A stretch of DNA of 64,000 nt from contig JAJGBQ010000001.1 of NCBI GenBank assembly GCA_022457065.1, forward strand, positions 6,510,001 through 6,574,000. Direction: 5' to 3'. Shown here in pieces: positions 33,115-45,526 of this stretch. Origin of the DNA: Curvularia sp. ZM96 (lineage: Eukaryota > Ascomycota > Dothideomycetes > Pleosporales > Pleosporaceae). The translations under genes were made by a program, and so were the position numbers. Below the pieces are notes generated by a model, which saw nothing but the letters and a program-made list of their open reading frames with translations, was not told the DNA's origin and searched no databases. The stretch's first letter is position 1. Every line of letters begins with the position of its first letter.

Positions 33115-36100
33115 ATGGCGTCTTACGGTAGCGACCCAGAGGAGGATGAGGAGGACTTCAATCCCGCGCCCGAAATCGACGAAGATGACGTCGCCCCGAG
33201 CGGGAAGGCCTCGCGCAGAGCCGCCGCTGATGACGACGAGGATGACGGTGATGCGCCTACCATGACTGGCAACGACGATGAAGACGAAGAAGGCGGTGGC
33301 ATAGATGTCGATGATGAAGATGACGAAGATGACGAGGAGGACGACGAAGAAGACGACGAAGATGAAGATGTTGTTGTACGTCTCCACGCAAAACAATGTA
33401 CTAAAAGTTCCAGCTGCTAATGCTTCCTAGGCCCGACCCGCCAAAAGGAGAAGGAAGGCGAAGCGCAACATGTTCATTGATGTCGAAGCCGAAGTCGACG
33501 AGGATGAGGAAGAAGAGGAAGAGGGCGACGACGAAGGTGTTGATGAGGTTCATCCCGACGACGACCTCGAACCCACTGGTGCCGACCTCGACGACCGCCA
33601 CCATCGCGAACTCGACATGCGCCGCGAAGTCAACGCCCAAAGAGATGTTGAGGAAATCGCAAAGGAGTTTGACGAAAAGTACAGGCGGAGGGAAATGCAG
33701 AGCGCACGTCGTGGCGGTGCAGGCGCTGTACCCTTGGCGCTACCTACCGTCGACGACCCGTCTATCTGGGGCTGCAAGTGCCGTCCTGGAAAGGAGCGCG
33801 AGATTATCATGGCGATCCAAAAGCGCCTCGATGATAGGATCCGCACCGGCCAGCCTGTGCAGGTCTACTCAGCCTTTGAGCGAGGTCCTACAGGACCACA
33901 GTCTGGCTTCCTTTACGTGGAAGCCGACTCAAAGCAGGCTGTGGTGGAGTTGATTGAGGGTATTCAGAATGTCTTCATGGGCTCTGGACAGTTCTCAATC
34001 CCTCCCAAAGAGCGTCCGGATCTTCTTCGAAAGAAGAAGCGTGCACCGTTGGAGGTTGGCAAGTTCGTGCGCATGATACGACCACCCACATACAAGGGCG
34101 ATCTTGCAAAGGTTGTTGAAGTCTCCACCAACGGTCTCGACTGTGTCGTCCAGCTCGTCCCACGTCTGGACTATGGTCTCAACGATGATGCCAGCGCTTC
34201 TGCAGACAACAAGCGCAAGCGAGGATTCTTTGGACGACAAACAGAGCGCCCACCTGCCAAACTCTTCAATGAAGCCGAAGCGAAGAAGCGACACATGAAG
34301 CATCTGAGCATGACCGGATCGGGCAACCAGAGAGCATACACATACAAGGGCGAAGACTACCAGAATGGCTTCCTGATCAAGGAAGTCAAGGTCAACTGGG
34401 TCAGCACTGAGAAGGTCAACCCGAAGATGGAGGAGCTGCAGTTCTTCGCCATTCAGAACGCTGATGGCACAGAGACTATGGACCTTCTCGCTGTTCAAGC
34501 TGCGCAAAAGGCCGCCGACTCTGGAGCTGCCTTCGCCGCCGGCGACAACGTCGAGATCTACACTGGTGAACAAAAGGGCATTCGCGGTACGACTGTCACC
34601 GTGACAGGTGACATTGTCACACTGCGAGTGAGCGAGGGTGAATTGAGGGGTAGAAGGATTGACGCTCCCGTTAAGACACTGCGTAAGCTGTTCCGTGACG
34701 GTGACCATGTCAAGGTCATTGGTGGAAGCAAATACGTGGACGAAGTCGGTCTCGTCACAAGGATCAAGGATGACAAGATCACCCTGCTCTGCGACTCGAC
34801 ACAGCAGGAAATCACGGTCTTTAGCAAGGACCTCAAGCGTGCTGCTGACTCGGCAAATGTTGGGGCTGACTCCAACTTTGACCTCTACGATTTTGTGCAG
34901 ATTGAGTAAGTGATGGCCTATATTTGGTAAGACATTCAGCTAACACACTACAGCGCTTCAACGATTGGTTGCGTCGTCCGAGTTGACCGCGAAGTCCTGC
35001 GAATCGTCGATCAACAAGGCGATGTCCGCACACTGCTCCACACTCAGGTTTCACAGATTGTGGGCAGAAACAAACACGCAGTAGCGACCGACCGCGACGG
35101 CTCCGAGATCAGGCATGAGGACGACGTCAAGGAACATGGCGGCGAAGGCCGACAGGGCAAGGTTCTCTATATCCACCGGGGTGTACTCTTTGTCCGGAAC
35201 CGTGAGCTCGTTGAGAACCAGGGTATCTTTGTGGTCCGCAGCAACAACGTTGTCACCATGGCTGCAAAGAGCGGTCGTGCTCAGGCACAAGGTCCGGATC
35301 TTAGTGGTATCAACCCTGCTCTCAACGCAGGCATCAGCGGAAACGCAAATGCCATGCCGCCACCACGAGCTACGTTCGGCCGGGACAAGCTGATCGGCAA
35401 GACGGTAATGATCCGTAAAGGTGCCTATAAGGGTCTTCTAGGAATTGTCAAAGACACGATGAACGACGAGGCGCGTATCGAGTTGCACACCAAGAACAAA
35501 CAGGTGTCGGTGAAGAAGGAGCTTCTCACTGTCAAAGACCCTGTTACTGGTGCCAGCATGGAGATTGGCGGCAAGTTCCCCAACCGTTCGCGGGGTGGAT
35601 ACTCGGGTGGCCAGACAAGCTATGGTGGTGCAACTGGCGGACGAACTCCTTCATGGGGCAACTCGGGTGGCCGTACTCCTGGTTGGGGTGGCAGTGGGGG
35701 TGCTGGTGGCCGCACACCTGGCTGGGGAGGTAGCGGAGGCGCCGGTGGACGAACACCCGGCTGGGGTGGTGATGGTAGCCGCACAGCCTATGGTGGAGGA
35801 GACGGATCACGGACTGCATACGGCGGCGCAACAGCATATGGTGGCTCTACATCATATGGTGGAGCAACGGCGTATGGTGGCAACGACGGCAACCGCACTG
35901 CCTATGGTGGTTTCAGCTCTGGCGGTCGCACACCTGCGTGGGGAGGATCACCGGGCAACACAGCCTCAAAGTCAGGAGGGTTGTCGGCTCCCACGCCAGG
36001 GGCATACAACGCCCCTACTCCAGGTGCGTATGCCGCTCCGACGCCTGGTGGATATGGTGCATACTCTGCACCTACACCAGGTGGTCCGCCTATGGATGCT

Positions 36101-36235
36101 CCTACGCCTGGCAACTACAGTGCGCCGACTCCGGGAGATAGCTCTAGCGGTAGATATGGTGCTGCTACTGCCCCCACACCAGGCGGCTGGGACGTTGCAA
36201 CCCCAGCTCCGAGCGGCGACCCTGGCTATGACTAG
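33115..36235 (+). CDS. SPT5: Transcription elongation factor Spt5
   Basis: Three exons (33115-33375, 33431-34905, 34954-36235) give 1,005 residues, the usual length for fungal Spt5. A very acidic N-terminus (long Asp/Glu runs) is followed by a basic patch (AKRRRKAKR). The NGN domain starts at SIWGCKCRPGKE, about residue 198, and binds Spt4. A series of KOW domains follows (VGKFVRMIRPPTYKGDLAKV; FAAGDNVEIYTGEQKG; LIGKTVMIRKGAYKG). The C-terminal repeat region (about 790-1000) has a Gly-rich part with GGRTPxWGG units and a second part with APTPGxY units. Spt4-Spt5 clamps RNA polymerase II and recruits capping and processing factors. The C-terminal repeats are kinase targets. Confidence 0.96.
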
Positions 36236-37026
36236 GGTGATTTAAGGGTAAAAAGCTATTATTGGAGGATTGTTTTATGGAGTTTACAAATAGCAAGGTG
36301 TGGGCTTTTTTTTTCTTGGCCTTGCCTCGAACCCTGGCCCTCGCTCACTTGACTGAACCTTGGGATCTCATTGTTGCATTTTTGGAGTCATAGAGTAGTA
36401 TGTACTGGGATATAGCAAGCCTTACGTCCAATTCACTGTCCTGTTGTGCAACCCGAATGAACAGCGAATGCTCGTTTTGTGCTCATGTGACGTCATTTTC
36501 TTAAGGAGACATGTCTTCCAAAGCGTTCACAGGGTCCTTTCCGCTGCGACGTGATTGGCGAGGCTGCCACATGCAAATGTTCCTGCATCCGGACGCCGCT
36601 TCACACTTTTTATCCCATGATCTCGACACATGCATCCGGGCCTCCACAAAGTATTATTTTTAGGGTGTCAGAGGAGTTCTAGACTCAGGTGCACCGCAGT
36701 CATGATGCAACCTCGCTCAAGGTTTTTGCCTGGGGCGACTCTTTGACGAGCGTCTGCAGCCCCACCCTGGTCGCGGCATGACGTGCCATGGGCCGAAAGA
36801 TAGTTCTAGCACCGAGTCTGTGACCCAACAAGTACGGCAAGACGGCGGGATGTGACGCGTTCCTCGTATGCCAGCGTCTTAGCCGAAGACCCTCATGTCA
36901 GCCCGACTTTTGATGTCTTCTTTGCCCATTTCAGTCGTCTGCACTGCACTGCGCCCGTCTTCTACACTATAGCGTGCTTCTGGGGAACCCAACTTTTTAC
37001 ATTCGCTTGAGAGGAGGACTACAACT
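36236..37026. other. Intergenic region between Spt5 and channel genes
   Basis: It contains the Spt5 3' flank with a T-run near 36306 and the promoter of the next gene. I see no gene, repeat or RNA structure. Confidence 0.5.
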
Positions 37027-40000
37027 ATGGTCGCCGAAAGACGACAAAACGCCGAGAGCAGTACTGATAAGTTCCTGGATCTAATAGCAGACCCTTTCCA
37101 AGCTGAGGTAAGTAGCGTGCCCCGGTCCCTATTCCAGCGACATACTCATACCCCAGCAGGTCCAAGAGAACTCCATCTACGCCGCTATCGTATATTCCTT
37201 TGTTGTATCCGGATTACTCGTGCTTGTATTCTGTTTCCTCCGACCGCGAAACTCAAGAGTCTATGCGCCGCGAGCCAAACATGCAGACGAGAAACACCGC
37301 CCGCTACCGTTGGACAAGAAGCCACTAAGTTGGCTCTCTGCCGTGCGAAATGTCAAGGAGCAGGAACTCGTGGACAAGATCGGACTAGATGCCGTCATCT
37401 TTTTAAGGTTCATGCGCATGATTCGAAACGTCTTCTTCGTCTTGACTGTCGTCGGATGTCTCATTCTGATACCCGTAAACGTTGTCGGGGGGTCGCCATT
37501 CTACAAGCAGTGGAGTTCGATCGGAACGTTGATGAAGATTACGCCACAATATATATTTGGAAGGAAGTTTTGGGCATATGTCGCCTTCGCGTACATGATC
37601 CAGGGCACGGTGTGCTTTTTCCTATGGCGAAACTATGCCGCAGTTTTGAGGCTTCGGCGTGCCTACTTCAACAGTGAAGAGTACAAGTCCAGCTTGCACG
37701 CCAGAACACTCTTGGTAGGTCTTCTATGTGACAAGTGTCAGATTCAGGCTAACGGTTACAAGCTCACACATGTTCCCCAATCATACCGAACGGATTCTGG
37801 GCTCATCAAACTCATCGAACAAGCAAAGCCTATTGATAGCGTTCCACGAGCAGTGATTGGCCGCAATGTCAAGGATCTGCCAAAGCTGATCGAACAACAT
37901 GAAGAGACTGTTCGTGAGCTTGAGAAGCACCTGGCCAAATATCTGTCCAACCCGAACAGGTTGCCTGCTAGAAGGCCCACTTGCAAGCCAGCCAAGGACG
38001 ATGTGGGTGTCTATGGCAAGGATCCAGTAGACGCAATCGACTATCTTACCGAACGTATTGCAAGGTTGGAGACGACGATCAAGGAAGTCAGAGAGACTGT
38101 GGACATGCGCAATCCCATGCCCTACGGCTTCGCTTCCTACGAGCACATCGAAGATGCCCACGCAGTCGCATACGCTGCTAGAAAGAAAGGGCCAGAAGGC
38201 TGTGACGTCTACCTTGCACCCAAACCACACGATCTCCTCTGGCAGAATCTGGGCATGACCCGAAGGACTCGAACGATACGTGCATTTTGGGATGGTCTAT
38301 GGATCGTCCTCTTCACCATCGCCTTCGTCATACCCAACATCCTGACGTCAGTCTTCTTGTCTGACTTCTCGCATCTTGGCTTGGTTTGGCCTGCATTTCA
38401 AGCAAATCTCTCTGCACATCCTAAAGGCTGGGCGATCGCGCAAGGTATCCTTGCACCCTTGGTGCAAACTCTCATGTACATGGGAGTCCCCGTAGTCTTC
38501 CGCCGCCTGTTTACGCACTCTGGGGATGTTTCCAAGACATCTAGGGAACGCCACGTGACCGCCCGGTTGTATTCGTTCTTCGTTTTCAACAACCTGCTCG
38601 TATTCTCAGTCTTTGGATCCGCATGGCGTTTTGCCGCAGCAGTTATCGCAGCCCAGGATCAAGGCGTGTGGGAGGCCATACGAGATAACCACCTTTTTGC
38701 CAAGGTGATGTCCGGGCTTTGTAACGTGTCAACCTTCTGGCTCACCTGGCAGATGCAACGCAACCTCGGTGCTGCCATAGACCTCTCACAAGCCTGGGTG
38801 TTTCTCTGGAGCTGGATACGCCGCAAGTGCTTCTCACCAACACCACGCGAGCTCATCGAGCTGAGTGCGCCCCAGCCATTTCCATATGCCGACTATTACA
38901 ACAACTACCTCTTTGTGACCACAGTCGGCCTGTGCATGGGTGCGCTCCAACCCATTATCTTCCCTGTCACAGCTTTTTACCTAGCCATGGACTGCGTTTT
39001 CAAAAAGTACCTACTCCAATACGTGTTTATCACTAAGACCGAATCCGGTGGCAGGTTTTGGCGCCTTCTCGTCAATCGAACGCTCTTCGCGGTAGCCCTT
39101 GCCAATGCAGTTATCGCCTTAGTGGTCGGCGCAAATGGTATCGGAGCAATCGACTTTGATTCTCTTCAGATGGGCACTGGCAACATGCTCTTCGCCATGG
39201 TTCCACTTCCCTTTCTCTTGCTAGGCTTCAAATGGTACTGTAAGCGAGCGTATGATGACAAGCTGTCATACTACTCAACGCGGCCTTTCTCGGATGCCGA
39301 GGGCACACATCCATCTGACAACCATAAGCAGCGGAGGACCAACAAGCTGCTGACCCGATTTGGCCACCCTGCCCTTTACAAGAAGCTGCTGACGCCAATG
39401 GTGCATGCCAAATCGCAACATTTGCTTAAAGAAGTATATGGTAATCGCTCTAACTCAGACCGCAACATCTTTGACGCACCATCAAATGACCGCGCCATGC
39501 CAGCCACACCAGGCTACGAACGCTTTGGTGATTACTTTATGACGGAAATGGATTCGAATGAGCCGGGCAAACAGACCAGCACCGCCGATATCCCGCACAT
39601 GGAGATTGTGAGCGAATCGGATCTCGACTTTGAAAATTTCAAAAAGCGTGCCGAGTTCCGTGACCAATTCGGTGGTGATGGTGAGCTGTACGGTCGGCCC
39701 AATGACGTCTCTCGACCCGGCACGCCCTCGACCTTTACCACATTCACGGAAATGGGTCCTTATGGTCGGCACCGCCGGGGCTCTGCACCTGGGTCGGCAT
39801 CGTCGAGTCGAACGCGACTGGGTGACGGGGGAGAGTTTGAACAGGGTGGCACGCTGTACGCCAAGGGCTATCAGCAGCCCCGGCCGGACGAGGGCTTTGA
39901 AGACGTGGGAATCGATGCTGACATGCCGGACCCTCCGATTCGCAGTGACGCAATACTACATAGTACGCAGAGTCGCCAGCCACTTGTCAGCACGGAGGCT

Positions 40001-40051
40001 GCGGCACACGAGAGAGATACCAGTTACGAGCGTTATAGACATTTACGATAG
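37027..40051 (+). CDS. CSC1/OSCA/TMEM63-type stress-gated cation channel
   Basis: Two exons (37027-37107 and 37160-40051) give 990 residues. The acceptor could be three bases earlier, which would add one Gln. The first transmembrane helix (AAIVYSFVVSGLLVL) is encoded just after the intron and is followed by RPRN. Two more N-terminal helices lie near residues 117-137 and 164-184. A long cytosolic loop with NGN-free, RNA-recognition-like topology is expected for the family at about 190-380. The multi-helix pore region follows (IPNILTSVFLSDF; VNRTLFAVALANAVIALVVGANGIG). The C-terminal tail of about 250 residues is hydrophilic. Relatives are osmo- or mechanosensitive, calcium-permeable plasma-membrane channels. 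Which yeast paralogue it matches is not resolved. Confidence 0.92.
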
Positions 40052-43000
40052 TGGATATATGAGTATAGCATAGTGATAATACTAAATTGACGGTAATGAG
40101 CAATAAATCTGCTACGCTTTGTACTGGAAAGTAGATTGTTTGCTTTTTCTTTGAGCATCCCTAATACCTTTTTTCATCTGCTTTCGCTTCAGGAAAAAAA
40201 AGACGATTCCCCAGGCAGGAAAAATCATCCCTCGTATACCAGTACTTACCCATCTATACTCACCTTTTCTTCGTCCGACCGTCCGCCTATCTTAGCTTAC
40301 TCCGATCCATCCATCCCACTCGGTAACTTTGCCTGCAAAGTCAAAATGGCATGATAATGACGACGACGACAAGCCTTTAATCAAGATCAAAACCCTTTTT
40401 TTGACTTCTCATTCGCTTCGCGTATACCATGGGCGTGGGTATATGTGTGGTCGGGTCCGCGCAAAAGCGGGAAGCGGGGTCTCTTAGTCTGGGGTATAAC
40501 AAACTCTGTTTTGTTCCGTAGTTTCCTCTGCCGACATAGGGATGCATGGAATGGGCTTGTTTACTTGTAGTTTGCTAGAGTGAGGGTTGAGTGACAGGGA
40601 ATGGGACAGAGGGATTTTTTGGGGGTAAGAGATGTATGCGGGGAGAGAGAAAAAGAGATACTGTAGAGAGAGAAGGAAATCGGGAGGAGGAAAAGAAGGG
40701 AGAGAGGGAAACGTCTGAGTAACTGGGGAGTGTGAATGTATTCGAACGTGCAAGCTAAGAATGTGATGCCGCCAACTGTCGGCCGAAAACTCTACTTTCT
40801 GATGTTTCTGCCTCGCTTCGGGCGTGAATGCCTTGTTGGTTGCCCTTCGCTTTTCAGCTGCGAATGATTTCACGAGTTTGGAGGAGGGATAAACAAGTTC
40901 GTATCAACGTAAGCCCGACCAAGGCTCCGATAGATATGGAAACAAAGGCCTCGTAGACGACCAAGACAAAGGGTTGGCACGGCAATTCCGTCTGCCTGTT
41001 TTCTAGGCATGTGGCGAATTTTGTATAGGCCCGAGTTTGCGTGGGAGGACAACTGCGAAAGGGAGAGGTAGATGTTAAACTGATGAGCTTGGTGACGTGG
41101 CGAAAGCGTACAAGCTTGTCTTCCTGTTCTTTTACATGGGAATCCAGAAAACGGGTCGGCAGCTATGTTGGTTTTCTATTTGGGCCAGAGAGGTACTTTG
41201 TAGAAAGACGGGAGAAAGTTCCAAGCCATGACGCCCAGGCCCCGAGTCCAAGACCGAAGGTTAAAGTCTGCAATCAAGTATCCCGTCTTGCTCTTCAATA
41301 TGCATATTCTTTAACTTTTCTAGGCGAGATCGCAGATAAAGTAGTGGATTATTTGGCTTGGGAAACAGACTACGAATGGGAATGCGCCAGATTATGTCGC
41401 CGACGAGTAAAAGGACAGTCAATGCGGAGAGTTTCCGGAGACCAATCCCCTGTGTGCATCTCGTGGTTGATCGGACCGTTTTTGGCGTGGGGCTGGTGCT
41501 CGTCTCGGATGTAATATGGTGAGTCTTGGGAACAGCGAATGATTTTGTGTGTAAGCAGAATCACTTTATGCGATTCGAACTACTACTTGACCAGCGTGCT
41601 CCTGTAATGTGGCCGCATTTGTCATGAGGGTCAGCGACGACGCTCGCCATGGAGGTTTCCTCGGTCTTTTCTCTTGCGGGTGTCCTTGCTTATATGGTAG
41701 ATGCTTTTTCCGATGGCGCTGTGCTGACCCGCTGCACGCTTGCCGGCATACGGTTGGATCCGCCGTCGTGCGCCGCCGTTATGCTCCCTCGCAGCGTTCA
41801 AAAATACCCGGCCACGGACCAGCCAACGACACATCATGTGCGCAAGCTTGGCAGTCTCCAATAGACCCTCCTATTATACCGCCAAGCGCTCTTGTCCAGC
41901 TTGCAGAAGGGAAAAGCGCTTGTGCGAATGACACGCGAATGACATGTTCGCCCGCCCTGGTCAGTTCATAACCCACATTACCAAGATCCATGGCGTCTCC
42001 GCTGTGACAGTCCTTCGTCTCCAGATTTCTCCGCAATCCAGCTGTTACCACTACCCTGGTGCATAACAGAGTGGGCCATCGGATCGAATCGCACGCGCAA
42101 CGGCCTGAGGAAGCTCGAGCGATCTGTCCGTCTTACATCGCAAGAGGTATCCCGCTCGGCCTTACCTGGCTCGGCATACTTAACCATGGATACGGAGTAC
42201 GGCGACAAGACATGACCACGGTTCCCCCTCCCCTTTTACCGCGAGCTTGGTGTTTGGAGTAAGACAGCCCTGATGGCGCATATGGCCATGCAGCGTGCTC
42301 GAAGCCAAGCGCAATAGCCTAAATCTGGACCTGAGGCTTTATTCATCCAGAGGGAGATGAACCCTTTCTGCCAAGGCGTTTGAAGGGTCAAGCCTGGCGA
42401 TGGAGTTTCAGAGTCAGGAGGATTCCGCAGAGCGAGTCTAGGCCGGATGCTTGTTATTTGGCAAGCGAGCGCTACTATTCGTGACATGCTAGAGCGCGCG
42501 CAACAAGTCGCGTTTTTGCAAAGAACGACTCGAGGCATGAACCGCTCAAGCCCCATGTTTGTTGTATACGACATCTCCATCAAGCACACACCGATTCCGT
42601 GACTGTGCTTAGCATACGTCAAGTTGCTACTACTAAGCCTGCTGCACAGCACAGCCCCTGTCGAGGCTAACTGCCACTGTGGCTGGCGTCACCGTCTCAG
42701 GACACAGCCTGCGACAAGCCCCCTAAGCAACTGTCGTCAGACTTGGCCTCTTGGTTTGCATATAGGCGCGTACCGGCGACTTGTACGCTGCTTGGCACCT
42801 ACCTGTCCCGGAGATTTTGATCCCCCGTTGCTGCCGACAGCTAGATCATCGGGTTTTGAAAATGGGCTGTTCATTGTGACTTGGCTTATAGGGCGTTCTC
42901 TTGGCTTCGACTGCTCCTCGAAGGATGTGTTACATGTCAGGGTGGGCCGGCCCTGTCCAGCCATACACAAGGCTTCAAGGCAAAAATTTGAAGCCTGAAA

Positions 43001-43487
43001 ACAATACCAAGCATCTGACTGAACCAAAAATCAGATGTTTTTTTAAACACTGACACACTTTGTGCTGGTTTGATGTGCGTACATACGCTCCCTGAATATT
43101 TTTTTTTTTTCACTCCTACAGGCTGAAAACTTGGTCAGACAGGGCCATTTCGGGGTAGAAGCGAGGGTTGCACCACGGGCTTATTCGCTCACTAGGCCTA
43201 TACCCTACACAGTACGTCCGTTACAGGTCTTGGACAGGATGACCCCGTGAGCAGCTCCGGTTCCTGGCGTAGTCTTCGCGCCTCCCTGTATAGGGTTCGT
43301 GCGTGCGCTTGCATCGTCAGCGCTAATTACCGTAAGGCATAGCATAGTATTGCGAAGTTATACTTAAACAACATGATATCCGTCGTTTGAATTCCATTAA
43401 CCCATCCAGATCTGTTGAACAGTCCTCTCATTCACTACTCATTCTTTTATCAACACTCAAATCATTTCTTTGTACACACATTCAACC
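40052..43487. other. Gene-poor 3.4-kb interval
   Basis: No frame here shows recognisable motifs or splices into a longer protein. Notable items are a purine-rich (G/A) tract on the plus strand at about 40590-40730 and a T-run at about 43100-43111. Frames at 40484-40873 (-), 41041-41514 (+) and 42236-42652 (-) are open by chance as far as I can tell. The 5' end of the carbonic anhydrase transcript must lie at its right edge, where the sequence turns CT-rich. Confidence 0.45.
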
Positions 43488-44536
43488 ATGCTCTTCAAGA
43501 CTCTGATATTGGCCTCCACTGCTTCGGCAACCTGCCTTCACGGCCTCTCCATCTTCAAGCGTGCCGAGGAGGCTGAGAAGGCAAAGTTCGGATATGGTCC
43601 CCTCGACGGTCCCCTCAACTGGGCTTCTCTCGCTGCCGAGAACGAGGCTTGCAAGGCTGGCAAGAACCAGTCCCCCATCAACCTTGGTAAGTCTGTCCTT
43701 TCAGACAGAGGAAGAGCCTAGTTAACACATTCCCAACAGACAACACCATCTCTGTGGCCGAAGTCAAGCCCAAGCTCTCTGTCCCCGAGGTCGACGAAGT
43801 CGAGTTCCTGAACCTGGGTACCACCATCGAAGTCGTAGCCAACGGCACCACAACTGTCGGCGACTCTGCCTTCCAACTGGTCCAATTCCACATGCACACC
43901 CCCTCTGAGCACCACATCGGTGGAGAATACCACCCTCTCGAACTCCACATGGTGCACCAGGGTGTCGAGGACCCCACTCAGCTCGCCGTCATCGGCCTCA
44001 TGTTCCAAGTCAGCGCCGGCAACTCCTCGTCCATCATCTCGTCGCTGTCCTCCTCGCTGCCCCAGGTCGCCACCCCCGGCGCTACAACCAACATCCAGGG
44101 TGGCATCGACTACACCGATGTGATCGCCAAGATCGAGTCTTCCGACATCCTCCAGTACAGCGGCTCGCTCACAACCCCCCCTTGCAGCGAAGGCGTCACC
44201 TTCATGATTGTCAAGGACCCGCTCGACGTCAGCGTCGCAGACTACAACGCCATCAAGCAGATTGTCAAGTTCAACTCTCGCTTCATCCAGAACTCGCTCG
44301 GCCAGATGAACGCCATTGAAGTCGGTGCTCTGGCGGGAACCGCAGGCGCCATCATGCCTGGTGGAGCCGGCGGCAACACCACTGCTCCTGCTACCCCCGG
44401 AAACGCCACTGTTGAGGAGGAGGCTGCCGCCGCCGCCCCTCCCGCATGCGAAGAAGAGGCTCCTGCTGCTGCTCCGGCTGAGCCCGCTCCTGCTGCTGCC
44501 GAGCACATGAAGCCCAGGAGGCGTTGGGCTTACTAA
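43488..44536 (+). CDS. Secreted alpha-type carbonic anhydrase
   Basis: Two exons (43488-43686 and 43740-44536) give 331 residues. A signal peptide (MLFKTLILASTASA) is followed by a dibasic KR at about 29-30 (IFKR|AEEAEK), a likely Kex2 site. Alpha-carbonic anhydrase landmarks are KNQSPINL, FHMHTPSEHH (zinc His117 and His119, gate Glu123) and LELHMVHQ (His136). SGSLTTPPCSEGV comes later, with the Thr and Cys typical of the family. The C-terminal 60 residues are rich in Ala, Pro, Gly and Glu and end MKPRRRWAY. The enzyme hydrates CO2 to bicarbonate, here outside the cell or at the wall. I chose the ATG at 43488 because it starts the signal peptide; an upstream in-frame ATG at 43470 would add MYTHST. 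Confidence 0.93.
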
Positions 44537-45526
44537 GGCCTCACTGCCTCTTCCCTTATCTCATCGCATCGCATCGTTTTCCTGTTTTGATCCTTTTTCC
44601 TAGTTGAGCTCTAGGTAGATCTGTACACTCCAATCTCTTTTATTTACTCGTTTCCCTGGGTGGAAATTTTTTGTTTAGGGTTAATCATACATCATATCAC
44701 ACACTCTGTCTCTAACACACTTTGCATGTGTTACTGTATACGTTTGCACCGCGTTGAAAATTGCTCTGTTTTTTTGCTGATCTCAAAAGATTTTTTTTTC
44801 TCTTTTCTTCACGCGGTTAGATCGGATCACGAGAGCATGAACGGCCGAACAAGCTATGCAAAAACAGGTCCCCTGGCGGGTTGGTGGGTCTGGCGGCGTT
44901 GGTGGTGGTGTGATGTTTGCAGTTGAGTCGTCTTGAGGCCTTCTTGGCGCCTTGTGGAGTAGGGTGGAGTGTCAAGTGGAGTTGTGGGTATGTGGGGTTA
45001 TGAGGGGATAAAACGTCGATACCGATTTGAACTGTTTTACAATGGATCTTCTTTCTTCACCTATCGTTCTATTGGCTGTGCCTTGTGGCCTGATTGTGCT
45101 GTCATTTGTCAATCACAACCTATATGCATGATAGTGCAGAAGCGAATTCGACCTAGATAGGGAGATATTCCTACTCGGCGCGGTGGAGTTGAATATGACC
45201 GCGGCCGGAACAATCCACACGCGTAAGCTATGGATAAACGGTCTGTCTCCGTGGAATTGTCGTCAGCCTTGCGTTGGGTGTCATGTACCCTGTCTGTTAT
45301 ACTTGGCTCGACATACTGCCAAGTCCGCTGCCAAGAGCATACTACTCTATCGGTCACAGTCGCCACAGGAGACGTAATACTCAATCTTGATATTCATCTT
45401 TCGGCATGCTACCAAAAATCCAAGAGGCCATTATCAAAGACCAAGACAAAAACAACGTCTATGGTATCACGAAACAAAAGAGGAAAAGCTAGGATAGAAA
45501 AAGGCCAAGAGAGACATTGTTTACCC
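44537..45526. other. Intergenic region between convergent genes
   Basis: It holds the 3' flanks of the carbonic anhydrase and the J-protein genes. T-runs at about 44770-44800 and a GT-rich stretch at about 44878-44985 are visible. No gene is supported. Confidence 0.5.

Noticed and set aside
40484..40873. 129-codon minus-strand frame
   Set aside because: It is generated mainly by the purine/pyrimidine tract (Ser/Leu/Pro-rich translation) and has no motifs.
41041..42652. Frames of 90-157 codons on both strands
   Set aside because: They overlap in several frames, lack domains, and cannot be joined by plausible introns into a recognisable protein.
43718..44506. 262-codon minus-strand frame over the carbonic anhydrase
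   Set aside because: It is a long complement frame caused by strong codon bias in the real gene; the Gly/Ser/Arg-rich product has no motifs.
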